The notes: generated by a model from the sequence alone, not told the origin. Positions 24,107-31,544 are shown, counted from the stretch's first letter. The stretch is DNA of 64,000 nt from Micromonospora echinospora (GCF_014203425.1 NZ_JACHJC010000001.1:806001-870000), one strand, 5' to 3'. Numbers and translations are program-made.

Positions 24107-24955
24107 ATGACCGACAGCCGAGCCACCGAACCAGTGCCGGACCCCGGCTACGAGCCGCCCACCTCGCCGATCGATCCCGAGTCGGAGCCGGACGTCCTGC
24201 TCGACGTCCCGGAGCTGACCGTCGACGAGATCCGGCTCACGGTGGACGGCCTCGACGCCGACCTGTCGTTGCGAGCCCGGCTGGCCAACCTGCTCCAACT
24301 CGACGCCGGAGTGCGGGTGCACCTGGAAGGCGTCGAGCTGGACATCACCGGGGTGAGCGCCGAGGCGCTGCTCAAGGTGCGGCTGGAGAAGCTGGTGCAG
24401 ATCCTGGACCGGGCGCTGACCACCATCGACCGCAACCCGCAGCTCATCGACGCGCTGGCCCGCTCGGCCGGCGTCGCCCTGGACGACGTGCACCGGCTCG
24501 CCGCGCCGGTCGTGGACCAGGCCGGGCGTACGGTGGCCGCGGCCGGCGAGGTGGTCGAGCGCACCGGTCCGGCGGTGGTCGATCGGGCGGCGCCGGCGGC
24601 CGGTGAGGTGGTCGATCGGGAGGGTCCCGCTGTGTCCGGCCCGATCGAGGCACCCGAACCGCCCCAGCGCCCGGCTCGGACGGAGTCGCCACCGCCGGCT
24701 GGTGGCGGGCGGGAAGGTAAGGCGGAGTCCGAGCGCGCTGCCGGTCCGGGGCCGGGCGCCGGCGCGGGCTCGTCGGCCGATCGTCCCGGCGAGAAGAGCC
24801 GCGGTTCGGAGCGAACGGGCCAGCCGGCGAGCGCCGCGGCCGAGGCGGCGCAGCTGGCGGGACAGGCCGGACAGGCGCTCCGGCAGGCAGGCCGAAGCGT
24901 CTGGGAGGCGATCCAGGGCAGCCCCACCCAGAACCGCCGCTCTCCGAAAACCTGA
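24107..24955 (+). CDS. Conserved hypothetical protein with helical core and disordered tail
   Basis: 282 residues. The conserved-looking core (about 28-145) reads VLLDVPELTVDEIRLTVDGLDADLSLRARLANLLQLDAGVRVHLEGVELDITGVSAEALLKVRLEKLVQILDRAL, alternating strands and helices. A Pro/Gly/Glu/Arg-rich tail of about 110 residues follows, then a short amphipathic end. I recall similar cores in other actinomycetes but no function; the tail is probably disordered. ATG 24107 has GGGGAGC 1 nt upstream and GGGAGAG further up. Its stop lies 16 bp before the second palindrome. Confidence 0.5.
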   Translation: MTDSRATEPVPDPGYEPPTSPIDPESEPDVLLDVPELTVDEIRLTVDGLDADLSLRARLANLLQLDAGVRVHLEGVELDITGVSAEALLKVRLEKLVQILDRALTTIDRNPQLIDALARSAGVALDDVHRLAAPVVDQAGRTVAAAGEVVERTGPAVVDRAAPAAGEVVDREGPAVSGPIEAPEPPQRPARTESPPPAGGGREGKAESERAAGPGPGAGAGSSADRPGEKSRGSERTGQPASAAAEAAQLAGQAGQALRQAGRSVWEAIQGSPTQNRRSPKT

Positions 24956-24971
24956 CCCCGCCCCATTTCGT

Positions 24972-25028
24972 TGATCAAGGAGTTTGTGTCCGGCTCACCC
25001 GCCCTGGATGACACAAACTCCTTGATCA
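24972..25028. repeat. Conserved 19-19-19 palindrome, copy 2
   Basis: The same 19-bp arms as at 530-586 (24972-24990 and 25010-25028), again with a 19-nt loop but of different sequence. The right arm's TGATCA supplies the TGA stop (25026-25028) of the minus-strand regulator. Convergent context again. Confidence 0.8.
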
Positions 25029-25400
25029 CCGAGGCGGGGCGGAGCCGTCCGGACCGACCGCCGTGGCGGCCTGCTGGTGGCGGCGGAGCAACTCCTGGAG
25101 GGCGGCGATCTCGGAGTGCAGGGCCTGACGGCCCTCCTGGGTGATCCGGATCCACGTCCGTGGACGACGGCCGTGGTAACCCTTCTCCACCTCGATCAGG
25201 CGTGCCTCTTCCAGCACGGTGAGGTGCCGGGACAGGTTGCCCGCGGTGAGTTCGAGGGCCTCCCTGAGATAGGCCACCTCCACCCGCTCGCCTTCGGCGG
25301 CGATGGTCAGGATGCCGAGCCGGTGCCGTTGGTGGACCGTGTCGTCGAGGCCGTTCGTCGGGAATGGCCCGCTCGCGCGAGGATCGTCCACGGTGCTCAC
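25026..25400 (-). CDS. Winged-helix transcriptional regulator
   Basis: 124 residues. VHQRHRLGILTIAAEGERVEVAYLREALELTAGNLSRHLTVLEEARLIEVEKGYHGRRPRTWIRITQEGRQAL is a complete winged helix with the recognition helix at LTAGNLSRHLTVLEEA, of the ArsR/MarR-like one-domain type that often accompanies a membrane protein. GTG 25400 starts 2 bp after the stop of that membrane gene, so the two are cotranscribed. No metal-binding cysteines. Probable target: the palindrome upstream of the operon (26189-26201). Confidence 0.8.
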   Translation of the reverse strand: MSTVDDPRASGPFPTNGLDDTVHQRHRLGILTIAAEGERVEVAYLREALELTAGNLSRHLTVLEEARLIEVEKGYHGRRPRTWIRITQEGRQALHSEIAALQELLRRHQQAATAVGPDGSAPPR

Positions 25401-25402
25401 GA

Positions 25403-26149
25403 TTACCGATTGTGCTGCTTCTTCGCGGCGGCGAGCGCCAGACCCCCGCCGATCAGCAGGATCGGTGCCGGGAGCAAGGCGGCGAGCATGAAGCTGAACC
25501 GGGTCAGGTCGCCCGGTTGCAGGTCGGAGACCTGGAACCAGGCGTTCACGGCGACGAGCACGACTGTGTAGAGACCGACCACCACCCACAGGCGTCGGCT
25601 GCGTTCCAGGTGGGCGAGAACCGCCAGACCCACGGCGATCACGAGGTGCGGCAGCATGCCCCGGTTGGCGAGGCCGAGCAGCGGACCGGTCAGCCAACTG
25701 GTGCCGCCCGACACGGGTGCGCTGGTGTTGAACAGCAGGAACTCCAGGACGATCGGAAGGGCGAGGCCGACGAGCGTGCCCGCGATGCCGGCGACGACGT
25801 ACGCCCGGGTCGGCGTCTGGACGCCGGCTCGCCGGCCGTGCCAGCGGTACCAGGCCAGGCCGGCCAGATAGCCGCCGACGAGCGCGGCCAGCCAGTACCA
25901 GCCCAGAGTGGCCGACTTCTCCAGGAAGCCGCCGCCGAGACCGGTCAGGGCGGGGCCGTCGGACCCGGCGCGCAGCGGGGCTGGTTCCACCGACTCGACG
26001 TACAACGGCGCGGCCGCCGAGATGAGCAGCCCGAAGAGCAGGAGCGGAAGCCAGTACGCCTGACGGGCCGCCCGGGCCTGCCGCCGGAGGGTGGTCATCG
26101 AGGCGAGCAGTTCCTGAGCACTGTCCTCGTGGGGTGACTCGGATGGCAC
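25403..26149 (-). CDS. Multi-pass membrane protein
   Basis: 248 residues with six probable membrane helices (YWLPLLLFGLLISAAAPLYV, WYWLAALVGGYLAGLAWY, AYVVAGIAGTLVGLALPIVLEFLLF, MLPHLVIAVGLAVLAHL, RLWVVVGLYTVVLVAVNAWF, FMLAALLPAPILLIGGGLALAAA) and a polar N-terminus (SESPHEDSAQELLASMTTLRRQARAARQA). GTG 26149 follows GGGAGGAACC. Pairs with the winged-helix gene; such pairs occur widely in actinomycetes without a known function. Confidence 0.75.
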   Translation of the reverse strand: MPSESPHEDSAQELLASMTTLRRQARAARQAYWLPLLLFGLLISAAAPLYVESVEPAPLRAGSDGPALTGLGGGFLEKSATLGWYWLAALVGGYLAGLAWYRWHGRRAGVQTPTRAYVVAGIAGTLVGLALPIVLEFLLFNTSAPVSGGTSWLTGPLLGLANRGMLPHLVIAVGLAVLAHLERSRRLWVVVGLYTVVLVAVNAWFQVSDLQPGDLTRFSFMLAALLPAPILLIGGGLALAAAKKQHNR

Positions 26150-26188
26150 GGTTCCTCCCGACAGTCGAAGCACTGCGACCCAAATAGA

Positions 26189-26201
26189 TTTGCATTGCAA
26201 A
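26189..26201. promoter_or_regulatory. Palindrome upstream of the membrane protein/regulator operon
   Basis: TTTGCATTGCAAA: 6-bp arms around a single central T, 40 bp upstream of GTG 26149 and overlapping the likely promoter. It is an AT-rich site in a very GC-rich setting. Candidate autoregulatory operator for the winged-helix protein. Confidence 0.5.
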
Positions 26202-26234
26202 CCTGTTGGCGCAAGAGGCCGGGGCTGGTGTGCC

Positions 26235-26398
26235 TCAGTCGCGGCCGAGGTCGGCTAGCAGGGCCTCGACCCGGGCCCGGATCTCGTCGCGCACGCCTCG
26301 CACCACGTCCAATGGCTGACCCGCAGCCAGGCGGTGGCCATCTGGGAGCGGCCGGCGTTGTGCACGCAGACGAACAGGACGCTTGGCTTGTCGTTCAT
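26235..26398 (-). pseudogene. arsC: arsC (thioredoxin-type arsenate reductase) with internal deletion
   Basis: The first 26 codons encode a normal start, MNDKPSVLFVCVHNAGRSQMATAWLR, with the CxxNAGRSQ phosphatase loop. The sequence then jumps to another frame reading GQPLDVVRGVRDEIRARVEALLADLGRD, which is the normal C-terminus of the same enzyme. About 80 central residues are absent and the frames do not match, so the product cannot be a working reductase. The ATG overlaps the aquaporin stop (ATGA), so the gene was the last of an arsR-aquaporin-arsC operon. The junction lies near CTGCG/GGTCAGCC at about 26320. Confidence 0.8.
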
Positions 26399-27132
26399 CG
26401 AGCTTCGGTCTCCCGGGTGAGGTGCGGTACGACCACGTCGCCCGCGGTGTCGGCGGCGTGCGGGTACCAGAGGGCGAGGGCGGCGACGGCGAGCACGCCG
26501 CCGGCCAGTTGGGCGGCGAGGAAGCCGGGCACCGAGGCGGGCGCGATGCCGGCGAACGTGTCGGTGACGGCCCGGCCGACGGTGACGGCGGGGTTGGCGA
26601 ACGAGGTCGACGAGGTGAACCAGTAGGCCGCGCCGATCCAGGCGCCGACGGCGGCCGGCGCGGCGGCGGTACGGCCGGACCGGGCGAGCGCGAAGACGAG
26701 GACCACCAGACCGGCGGTGGCGACCACCTCGGCCAGCAGGAGGTGGCTTCCGCCGCGTACGGTGCGGGACCAGGTCGCGGCCGGCAGGCCGAACATCAGG
26801 TGGGCGAGGACGGCCCCGGTGATCGCGCCACCGACCTGCGCCACGGCGTACGTGACGAGGTCCCGCCCGGTGAGGCCGGTGCCGGCGCGGCGGCCGAGCC
26901 ACCAGTCGACGGCGGAGACCATCGGGTTGAGGTGGGCGCCGGACACCGGGCCGAAGATCAGGATGAGCGCGCCGAGCGCCAGCGCGGTGGCGATCGCGTT
27001 CTCCAGCAGTTGCAGCCCGACGTCGGACGGGGAGAGCCGGGTGGCCGCGATGCCGGAGCCGACCACGGCGGTAACCAGCAGCGCGGTGCCGGCGAACTCC
27101 GCCGAGGCGCGCCGGGGCAGGGCGAGCGTCAC
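26395..27132 (-). CDS. Aquaporin / arsenic-associated aquaglyceroporin
   Basis: 245-residue MIP-family channel. Six membrane helices plus two half-helix loops: GAHLNPMVSAVDW (NPM variant of NPA) and SFANPAVTVGRA (NPA). The first helix is MTLALPRRASAEFAGTALLVTAVVG. In ars operons such channels (AqpS type) let arsenite run out of the cell down its gradient after reduction of arsenate. GTG 27132 overlaps the arsR stop by GTGA, and its own stop overlaps arsC. With the reductase broken, only arsenite already in the cell could use the route. Confidence 0.85.
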   Translation of the reverse strand: MTLALPRRASAEFAGTALLVTAVVGSGIAATRLSPSDVGLQLLENAIATALALGALILIFGPVSGAHLNPMVSAVDWWLGRRAGTGLTGRDLVTYAVAQVGGAITGAVLAHLMFGLPAATWSRTVRGGSHLLLAEVVATAGLVVLVFALARSGRTAAAPAAVGAWIGAAYWFTSSTSFANPAVTVGRAVTDTFAGIAPASVPGFLAAQLAGGVLAVAALALWYPHAADTAGDVVVPHLTRETEAR

Positions 27133-27488
27133 GAGTCGTGGGCGGGGATCTGGAGCAGCGCGCCCAGTTGGCGGAACACGTCGGGGCGTACCCGGTACCA
27201 GACCCAGGTGCCGCGCCGCTCGGAGTCGACCAGCCCGGCCTCCCGCAGCACCTTGAGGTGGTGCGAGATGGTCGGCCCGGACAGGTCGAACGCCGGGGTC
27301 AGGTCGCAGACGCAGATCTCCGGCACCGAGGCGATCATCGACATCAGGCGCAGCCGGATCGGGTCGCCGAGTGCCTTGAACATCGGCGCCACCACTGCCG
27401 CCTGGTCCGGCTCCATCGGGCGGACGGACATCGGCGGGCAGCAGGCGACCGCGTCTATGTCCACCACCGGCAGCGCTTGTTTCGACAT
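27129..27488 (-). CDS. arsR: ArsR-family arsenic-responsive repressor
   Basis: 119-residue winged-helix repressor. FKALGDPIRLRLMSMIASVPEICVCDLTPAFDLSGPTISHHLKVLREAGLVDSERRGTWVWYRV is the full DNA-binding domain. Cys59 and Cys61 (ICVCDL) sit in helix alpha3 as in classical ArsR, and Cys16/Cys17 (AVACCPP) form an N-terminal pair as in the Corynebacterium glutamicum type that uses two N-terminal and one helix cysteine. ATG 27488 is the start that gives this length; AGAGGA directly precedes it. Heads the arsR-aquaporin-arsC operon and is divergent from cadI. Confidence 0.9.
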   Translation of the reverse strand: MSKQALPVVDIDAVACCPPMSVRPMEPDQAAVVAPMFKALGDPIRLRLMSMIASVPEICVCDLTPAFDLSGPTISHHLKVLREAGLVDSERRGTWVWYRVRPDVFRQLGALLQIPAHDS

Positions 27489-27551
27489 TCCTCTAGGTTG
27501 ACAGACTTCAAAACAGCGAGCAAGGTGGAGCCTGCTTCGACATTCATCTAG
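27481..27551. promoter_or_regulatory. Direct repeats in the arsR-cadI divergent promoter
   Basis: TTCGACATTCCTCTAG (27481-27496) and TTCGACATTCATCTAG (27536-27551) agree in 15 of 16 bases, 55 bp apart. The first covers the arsR start codon; the second lies 12 bp before the cadI ATG. They are good candidates for two ArsR binding sites controlling both directions. Confidence 0.55.
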
Positions 27552-27563
27552 ACAGGGGTTCAC

Positions 27564-28001
27564 ATGTCCCGCGTCCAGCTCGCCCTGCGCGTGTCCGACC
27601 TCGAAGGCTCAGTCGCCTTCTACAGCAAGCTGTTCGGCGTCGAGCCGGCCAAGCGCCGCCCCGGCTACGCCAACTTCGCGGTGGAGAACCCGCCGCTGAA
27701 GCTCGTACTCCTCGAAGGTGAGCCCGGCCTGCCGACGGTGATGGACCACCTCGGGGTCGAGGTGACCACCACCGACGAGGTGAACGCCGCGACCAACCGG
27801 CTCACCGAGTCCGGCCTGATCACGCTGGAGGAGAACGACACCGAGTGCTGCTACGCGCTCCAGGACAAGGTCTGGGTACGCGGCCCCGGCGACGAGCCGT
27901 GGGAGGTCTACACGGTCAAGGCCGACTCACCGCAGCTGGAGAAGGTGACCGAGAGCGCCTGCTGCACCTCGGACGCCGCCGAGCAGCCCGCCGCCGTCTG
28001 A
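27564..28001 (+). CDS. ArsI/CadI-family metalloenzyme
   Basis: 145-residue vicinal-oxygen-chelate protein. MSRVQLALRVSDLEGSVAFYSKLFG (Gln5), HLGVEV (His62), ECCYALQDKVWVRGP and PWEVYTV (Glu114) supply the metal ligands. Cys95/Cys96 are the thiol pair that binds As(III) in ArsI, which cleaves the carbon-arsenic bond of trivalent organoarsenicals. The C-terminus has a further Cys pair (133/134). The group also includes cadmium-induced CadI, so the inducer is not certain. Divergent from arsR, with an operator-like repeat 12 bp before its ATG. Confidence 0.88.
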   Translation: MSRVQLALRVSDLEGSVAFYSKLFGVEPAKRRPGYANFAVENPPLKLVLLEGEPGLPTVMDHLGVEVTTTDEVNAATNRLTESGLITLEENDTECCYALQDKVWVRGPGDEPWEVYTVKADSPQLEKVTESACCTSDAAEQPAAV

Positions 28002-28013
28002 GCCGGACACCGC

Positions 28014-28049
28014 GAGATCCTCACCGGCGGACGCGCCGGTGAGGATCTC
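28014..28049. terminator. Bidirectional hairpin
   Basis: 15-bp perfect arms (GAGATCCTCACCGGC at 28014-28028, complement 28035-28049) with a 6-nt loop, between convergent cadI and the GNAT remnant. Confidence 0.8.
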
Positions 28050-28066
28050 TGTCGTACGGCGAAGGC

Positions 28067-28650
28067 TCAGGTACCGAGATTCCGCATGACCCAGGTGGGC
28101 AACGGCTCCGCGAAGGCGTGCACCACCTCCCAGCCGGCGCGCCGGTACACCTCCACGTTGTCCGGGTTGCTGGTCTCCAGAATCGCCGGCAGGCCGTCCG
28201 CGGCGGCCCGGTCCAGCCCCACCCGCATCACGGCGTGGCCCCACCTGCGGCCGGCGTGGTCCGGGTGCGTACCGAGCACCCCCAGGTACCAGAACGGCGC
28301 CGCCGGCAGCGCGGCGTGCACCGCCTCGTCGTAGGCGCGGACGCGGTGCAACACGTCGGCGGGAAGCTGGGCGGCAAGATCGTCGTCCGGCTGTGCGCCC
28401 TCGGATGCCGGCGGCTCCCAGATCGCCACCGACGCGCCGTGCCCGATCGTCCAGATCGTCTCCTTGTGCACCCGCTTGTCGAACAGGTGCCCGAAGAACG
28501 CCGCGGCGTACCGCGCATAGGTCGCCTCGTGGGGGAACAGGTGCCGCAGGACCGGACCTTGGTGAAGGCGGCGACCAGCGAGGTGACCACGCGGCCACGG
28601 TCTTCCGGCGTCGCAACGGTGATCTCAGGCCCTGTCACAGCGTGCAACAT
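28067..28650 (-). pseudogene. GNAT-family acetyltransferase with a frameshift
   Basis: The N-terminal part (PEITVATPEDRGRVVTSLVAAFTK, from ATG 28650) and the rest (PVLRHLFPHEATYARYAAAFFGHLFDKRVHKETIWTIGHGASVAIWEPP, then the acetyl-CoA motif LGTHPDHAGRRWGHAVMRVGLDRAAADGLPAILETSNPDNVEVYRRAGWEVV) lie in two frames. They switch near 28560, at AAGGTCCGG. One missing base (AAGGATCCG would read KDP) explains it. Otherwise the gene looks intact, so it is either recently broken or a sequencing error. If whole it would be a single-domain acetyltransferase of about 193 residues. Confidence 0.75.
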
Positions 28651-28701
28651 ATCGTGCGGCCGATACCCGGGGCGTCCCCTGCGACCTGAGCCGGCCGGCG
28701 A

Positions 28702-28839
28702 CTACCGTGCTTCGGCGAACCTCAGCCGTCTGAAGGCCTCGACGCAGAAGAACCGCTTGCCGTCCGGAGAGAAGCTCGGGTGGTACGCGCGGGCGCCGTC
28801 GGCAATCCTCGTCTTCTTTCCGGGAAGCGCAACCGTCGC
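28702..28839 (-). pseudogene. C-terminal remnant of a beta-propeller (TolB/WD40-like) protein
   Basis: A frame different from the overlapping RidA frame reads LGLATVALPGKKTRIADGARAYHPSFSPDGKRFFCVEAFRRLRFAEAR and a stop. HPSFSPDGKRFF is the usual TolB-repeat signature, but no start and only one blade are present. I infer the tail of a lost gene. Weak evidence. Confidence 0.3.
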
Positions 28840-29162
28840 GAGCCCCAGCGGGACCGGACCACGGCCGTGACCTCGACCTCGAGCACAGCGCCCGGCAGGA
28901 AGAGCTTGCTGATCTCGACAGTCGTGCTCGCCGGCGGCGGCGTGCCCGGGAAGATCCGGCGCCGGACGGCCGCGTACGCCGGCAGGTCAGCCAGGTCCGT
29001 CATGAACGTGCGGATGTGCAGCACGTCGTCGAAGCGCGCGCCGTGCGCCGCGAGCACGCCGTCCACGATCTCGAAGATCCGTTCGGCCTGGGCGCCGGGG
29101 TCTCCGGGGGCCACCACCTTGCCGTCGTCGTCGACGGCGACCTGTCCGGCGAGCATCAGCAT
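28722..29162 (-). CDS. RidA-family protein with abnormal ends
   Basis: LAGQVAVDDDGKVVAPGDPGAQAERIFEIVDGVLAAHGARFDDVLHIRTFMTDLADLPAYAAVRRRIFPGTPPPASTTVEISKLFLPGAVLEVEVTAVV is clear YjgF/RidA sequence (imine/enamine deaminase fold), including the Arg-containing strand and the PASTTVEI segment. Two oddities. The first 25-30 residues of the family are missing: the ATG at 29162 overlaps the end of the upstream dehydrogenase. And about 40 unrelated Arg/Pro-rich residues follow the normal end. These suggest a fused or decaying gene, though translation coupled to the upstream gene is possible. Confidence 0.5.
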   Translation of the reverse strand: MLMLAGQVAVDDDGKVVAPGDPGAQAERIFEIVDGVLAAHGARFDDVLHIRTFMTDLADLPAYAAVRRRIFPGTPPPASTTVEISKLFLPGAVLEVEVTAVVRSRWGSRRLRFPERRRGLPTAPARTTRASLRTASGSSASRPSDG

Positions 29163-29980
29163 CCCTTCAGGAAGTCGGCTGAGACGAGGGAGGAGACATC
29201 GGCGTCCTGGTCCGGCGCGGCCTGCATCAGGTTGAGGGCGGCCTCCAGCACGGGAGCCGGCACCGGGCGGCGCAGCGCCAGCCGCGCATCCTTCGCCGCC
29301 ATCGCGACTGCGAACGAGGCGCCCGGCGCTGTGACCCGTCCGACCGCCCCGGAAAGGGCCCCACGGCTCAGCACGTCGAGGGCGGTCTGCCTGTCGACAC
29401 CGAGCGCCGCGGCGACAGCCAGCGCGTCGTGCAGCGCGGCGACAGCCGTCACCAGGCCCGTGTTCGCGACGAGCTTGACGGCGGCGCCTGCGCCGATCGG
29501 ACCGCAGTGACGGACCGAACCGAGTTGTTCCAGCACCGGAACCGCGCTCGCCACGGCATCGGCAGAGCCGCCCGCGAAGATCACCAGAGTGCCGGCCTGG
29601 GCGGCGTTGACGCTGCCGCCGACGGGAGCGTCGAGGAGTGAGACGCCCGCCGGGAGGCGACCGGCCACCGCTCGGACTTCGTCCGGCCCGATCGTCGACA
29701 TCTGCACCACGACCGTCCCGGGTCGGAACGTGGTGGCGGCGCCGTCCGGCCCGAACAGCACCGTCTCGACCGCGCCGGCGTCGGCGAGCATGACGACGAC
29801 GACGTCGGCTCCGTCGACCGCGGCGGACGGGCTCGCGGCCACCGTCGCGCCGACCGCGGCGAGCGGCTCCGAACGCTCCGGGCTGCGGTTCCACACTCTG
29901 ACCCGGTTGCCACCGGCCAGGAAGCGGCGCGCGATCGGCGTACCCATGTGTCCTGTCCCGAGGACCGCGATGATCTTCAC
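29156..29980 (-). CDS. NAD(P)-binding 3-hydroxyisobutyrate dehydrogenase-like oxidoreductase
   Basis: 274 residues. Rossmann start IIAVLGTGHMGTPIARRFLAGGNRVRVWNRSPER (Asn/Arg after strand 2 fits NADP), DAPVGGSVNAAQAGTLVIFAGG (substrate-binding motif) and KLVANTGLVTAVAALHDALA with the catalytic Lys. The C-terminal part is about 20 residues shorter than usual and ends SADFLKGC. GTG start at 29980. Divergent from the LysR gene, whose operator lies between them, so likely its target. Substrate not identifiable. Confidence 0.8.
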   Translation of the reverse strand: MKIIAVLGTGHMGTPIARRFLAGGNRVRVWNRSPERSEPLAAVGATVAASPSAAVDGADVVVVMLADAGAVETVLFGPDGAATTFRPGTVVVQMSTIGPDEVRAVAGRLPAGVSLLDAPVGGSVNAAQAGTLVIFAGGSADAVASAVPVLEQLGSVRHCGPIGAGAAVKLVANTGLVTAVAALHDALAVAAALGVDRQTALDVLSRGALSGAVGRVTAPGASFAVAMAAKDARLALRRPVPAPVLEAALNLMQAAPDQDADVSSLVSADFLKGC

Positions 29981-30025
29981 GCCGTAACGCTAGGCCGGTG
30001 AAAGCAATGCGGCCAACGAATGTAT

Positions 30026-30042
30026 CGCATGTCTGCCATGCG
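30026..30042. promoter_or_regulatory. LysR-type operator
   Basis: CGCATG-TCTGC-CATGCG, 6-bp perfect arms, in the 79-bp gap between the divergent dehydrogenase and LysR genes. A second, similar palindrome CCATGCCTGCCATGG overlaps the LysR start (30049-30063). Both contain CATG/TGCCATG. Confidence 0.55.
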
Positions 30043-30059
30043 CGAATACCATGCCTGCC

Positions 30060-30956
30060 ATGGAGACTCAGCTGCTGGAGGTGTTCCGCACCGTCGCGCG
30101 GCACGGCTCGATCACCACCGCTGCCCGCGCCCTCCGCTTCACCCAGTCGGCTGTCTCCCGGCAGATCGCCGCGCTCGAGGCCGACATCGGCGCTCGGCTC
30201 TTCGACCGGCTGCCCCGCGGCGTCGCCCTCACCGAGGAGGGACGGGAGCTGCTCCCGCACGCCGAGGCGGTCCTCGACCGGCTCGCCGCGGTCCGGCGTG
30301 ACCTTGAGGACCTGCGCGGGCTCGGCCGAGGGCGGCTGCGTGTGGGCGCCTTCCCGACCGCTGTCGCGGCTCTCGTACCCCGGGCGATGGCGTCGTTCCG
30401 CTCGGCCTACCCGGAGATCTCGCTGTCGCTGGTCGAGGGTGTGACGCCGCGGCTGCTGGAGCGCCTGCTCGCGGAGGAGGCGAATGTGGCAGTGGTCAGC
30501 ACCTCGCCCACCGGTGAGCTGGACCGCGAACGATTCGACCTGCGACATCTGCTCGACGAGCGGCTCCTGGTCGCGGTCGCGCGTGACCACCGGCTCGCGC
30601 GCCGCCGCTCGGTGCGCCTGGCGGACCTCGCCCAGGACGCGTTCGTCGTGGGCTCGGCCACCGCGGAGAACAGCCTGCTCCGCGCAAGCCTGCCCAGCGG
30701 TTTCTCGCCACGCATCGACATCGTCGCGGCCGAGTGGACCGGCAAGCTGGGTTGCGTTGCCGCCGGGTTGGGGGTGGCTCTGGTTCCGGCCCTGGCGGTA
30801 CGCGGAACCCCGCCGGACATCGCCCTGCTACGCCTGCACCCGGACGACGAGTCGGTACGGCAGATATTTGCGGCAACCGTGCGGGGCAGGACGCCGCCGC
30901 CGGCGGTAACGCACTTTCTTGAGCATCTGCGGGCGGAGGCGGCCCACCTGGGCTGA
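30060..30956 (+). CDS. LysR-family transcriptional regulator
   Basis: 298 residues. METQLLEVFRTVARHGSITTAARALRFTQSAVSRQIAALEADIGARLFDRLPRGVALTEEG is the LysR winged helix. A linker helix follows, then a two-lobe co-inducer domain (GRLRVGAFPTAVAALVPRAMASFRSAYPEISLSLVEG... GVALVPALAV). ATG 30060 is the usual LysR beginning; ATG 30051 adds three residues. It probably regulates the divergent dehydrogenase; the co-inducer cannot be told. Ends at a hairpin. Confidence 0.88.
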   Translation: METQLLEVFRTVARHGSITTAARALRFTQSAVSRQIAALEADIGARLFDRLPRGVALTEEGRELLPHAEAVLDRLAAVRRDLEDLRGLGRGRLRVGAFPTAVAALVPRAMASFRSAYPEISLSLVEGVTPRLLERLLAEEANVAVVSTSPTGELDRERFDLRHLLDERLLVAVARDHRLARRRSVRLADLAQDAFVVGSATAENSLLRASLPSGFSPRIDIVAAEWTGKLGCVAAGLGVALVPALAVRGTPPDIALLRLHPDDESVRQIFAATVRGRTPPPAVTHFLEHLRAEAAHLG

Positions 30957-31014
30957 CCACCTCGACGTCATCCCTGCCCGGACCGGACAGACGGGCCCGC
31001 CGGGCCGCAAAGCA

Positions 31015-31048
31015 GAACGCCGACCTGCGTCTCCGCTGGTCGGCGTTC
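31015..31048. terminator. Hairpin between LysR gene and tRNA genes
   Basis: GAACGCCGACC/GGTCGGCGTTC 11-bp perfect arms with a 12-nt loop; between the + strand LysR stop and the - strand tRNA-Phe 3' end. Confidence 0.7.
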
Positions 31049-31071
31049 CTGTAGCCCGGCGAAAGGCTATG

Positions 31072-31145
31072 TGGCCAGGGGCGGGGTCGAACCGCCGACC
31101 TTCCGATTTTCAGTCGGACGCTCGTACCAACTGAGCTACCTGGCC
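31072..31145 (-). tRNA. tRNA-Phe (GAA)
   Basis: 74-nt cloverleaf: acceptor GGCCAGG/CCTGGCC, D arm with GCTCAGTTGGTA, anticodon loop CTGAAAA (GAA), T arm GGTTCGACCCC. Discriminator A; CCA is not encoded. Confidence 0.96.
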
Positions 31146-31186
31146 GTGGTGCTCGGCACATGCTACCGCACGAGCCGATACGCAGA

Positions 31187-31212
31187 ACGCCGCGCATTGA
31201 GCTGCGCGGCGT
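31187..31212 (-). terminator. Hairpin between tRNA-Asp and tRNA-Phe
   Basis: ACGCCGCGC/GCGCGGCGT 9-bp arms with an 8-nt loop. Either a terminator separating two tRNA units or a processing signal. Confidence 0.5.
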
Positions 31213-31221
31213 CAGCGCTTG

Positions 31222-31295
31222 CGGTCCTGACGGGACTTGAACCCGCGACCTCCGCCTTGACAGGGCGGCGAGCACTCCAACTGCTCCACAGGACC
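31222..31295 (-). tRNA. tRNA-Asp (GTC)
   Basis: 74 nt: acceptor GGTCCTG/CAGGACC, discriminator G as expected for Asp, anticodon loop CTGTCAA (GTC), T arm GGGTTCAAGTCCC. Confidence 0.96.
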
Positions 31296-31328
31296 TGGCT
31301 GGTGTTGCATCCGGCGCGAGCCGGACCG

Positions 31329-31401
31329 TGCCCCCAACGGGATTCGAACCCGTGCTACCGCCTTGAAAGGGCGGCGTCCTGGGCCGCTAGACGATGAGGG
31401 C
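31329..31401 (-). tRNA. tRNA-Glu (TTC)
   Basis: 73 nt: acceptor GCCCTCA with 3' TGGGGGC, anticodon loop CTTTCAA (TTC), T arm GGGTTCGAATCCC, discriminator A. Order on the minus strand is Glu-Asp-Phe. Confidence 0.96.
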
Positions 31402-31544
31402 GGCCCCGCCATCATTGCACACTCGCAACTTCAAGCGGACTTGCTCCCATCCGGCCCCGCCGGAGGCAGGAGAAGCATATGTCATGCCTGCACGGACGGC
31501 CAAACCGGTATGGGCACGGCTGTGGAGCCGGGTAAAACCGCAGG

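Noticed and set aside
28722..30590. RidA frame extended upstream to 30590
   Set aside because: The extension runs opposite and across the dehydrogenase and LysR genes; only the part from 29162 shows family sequence.
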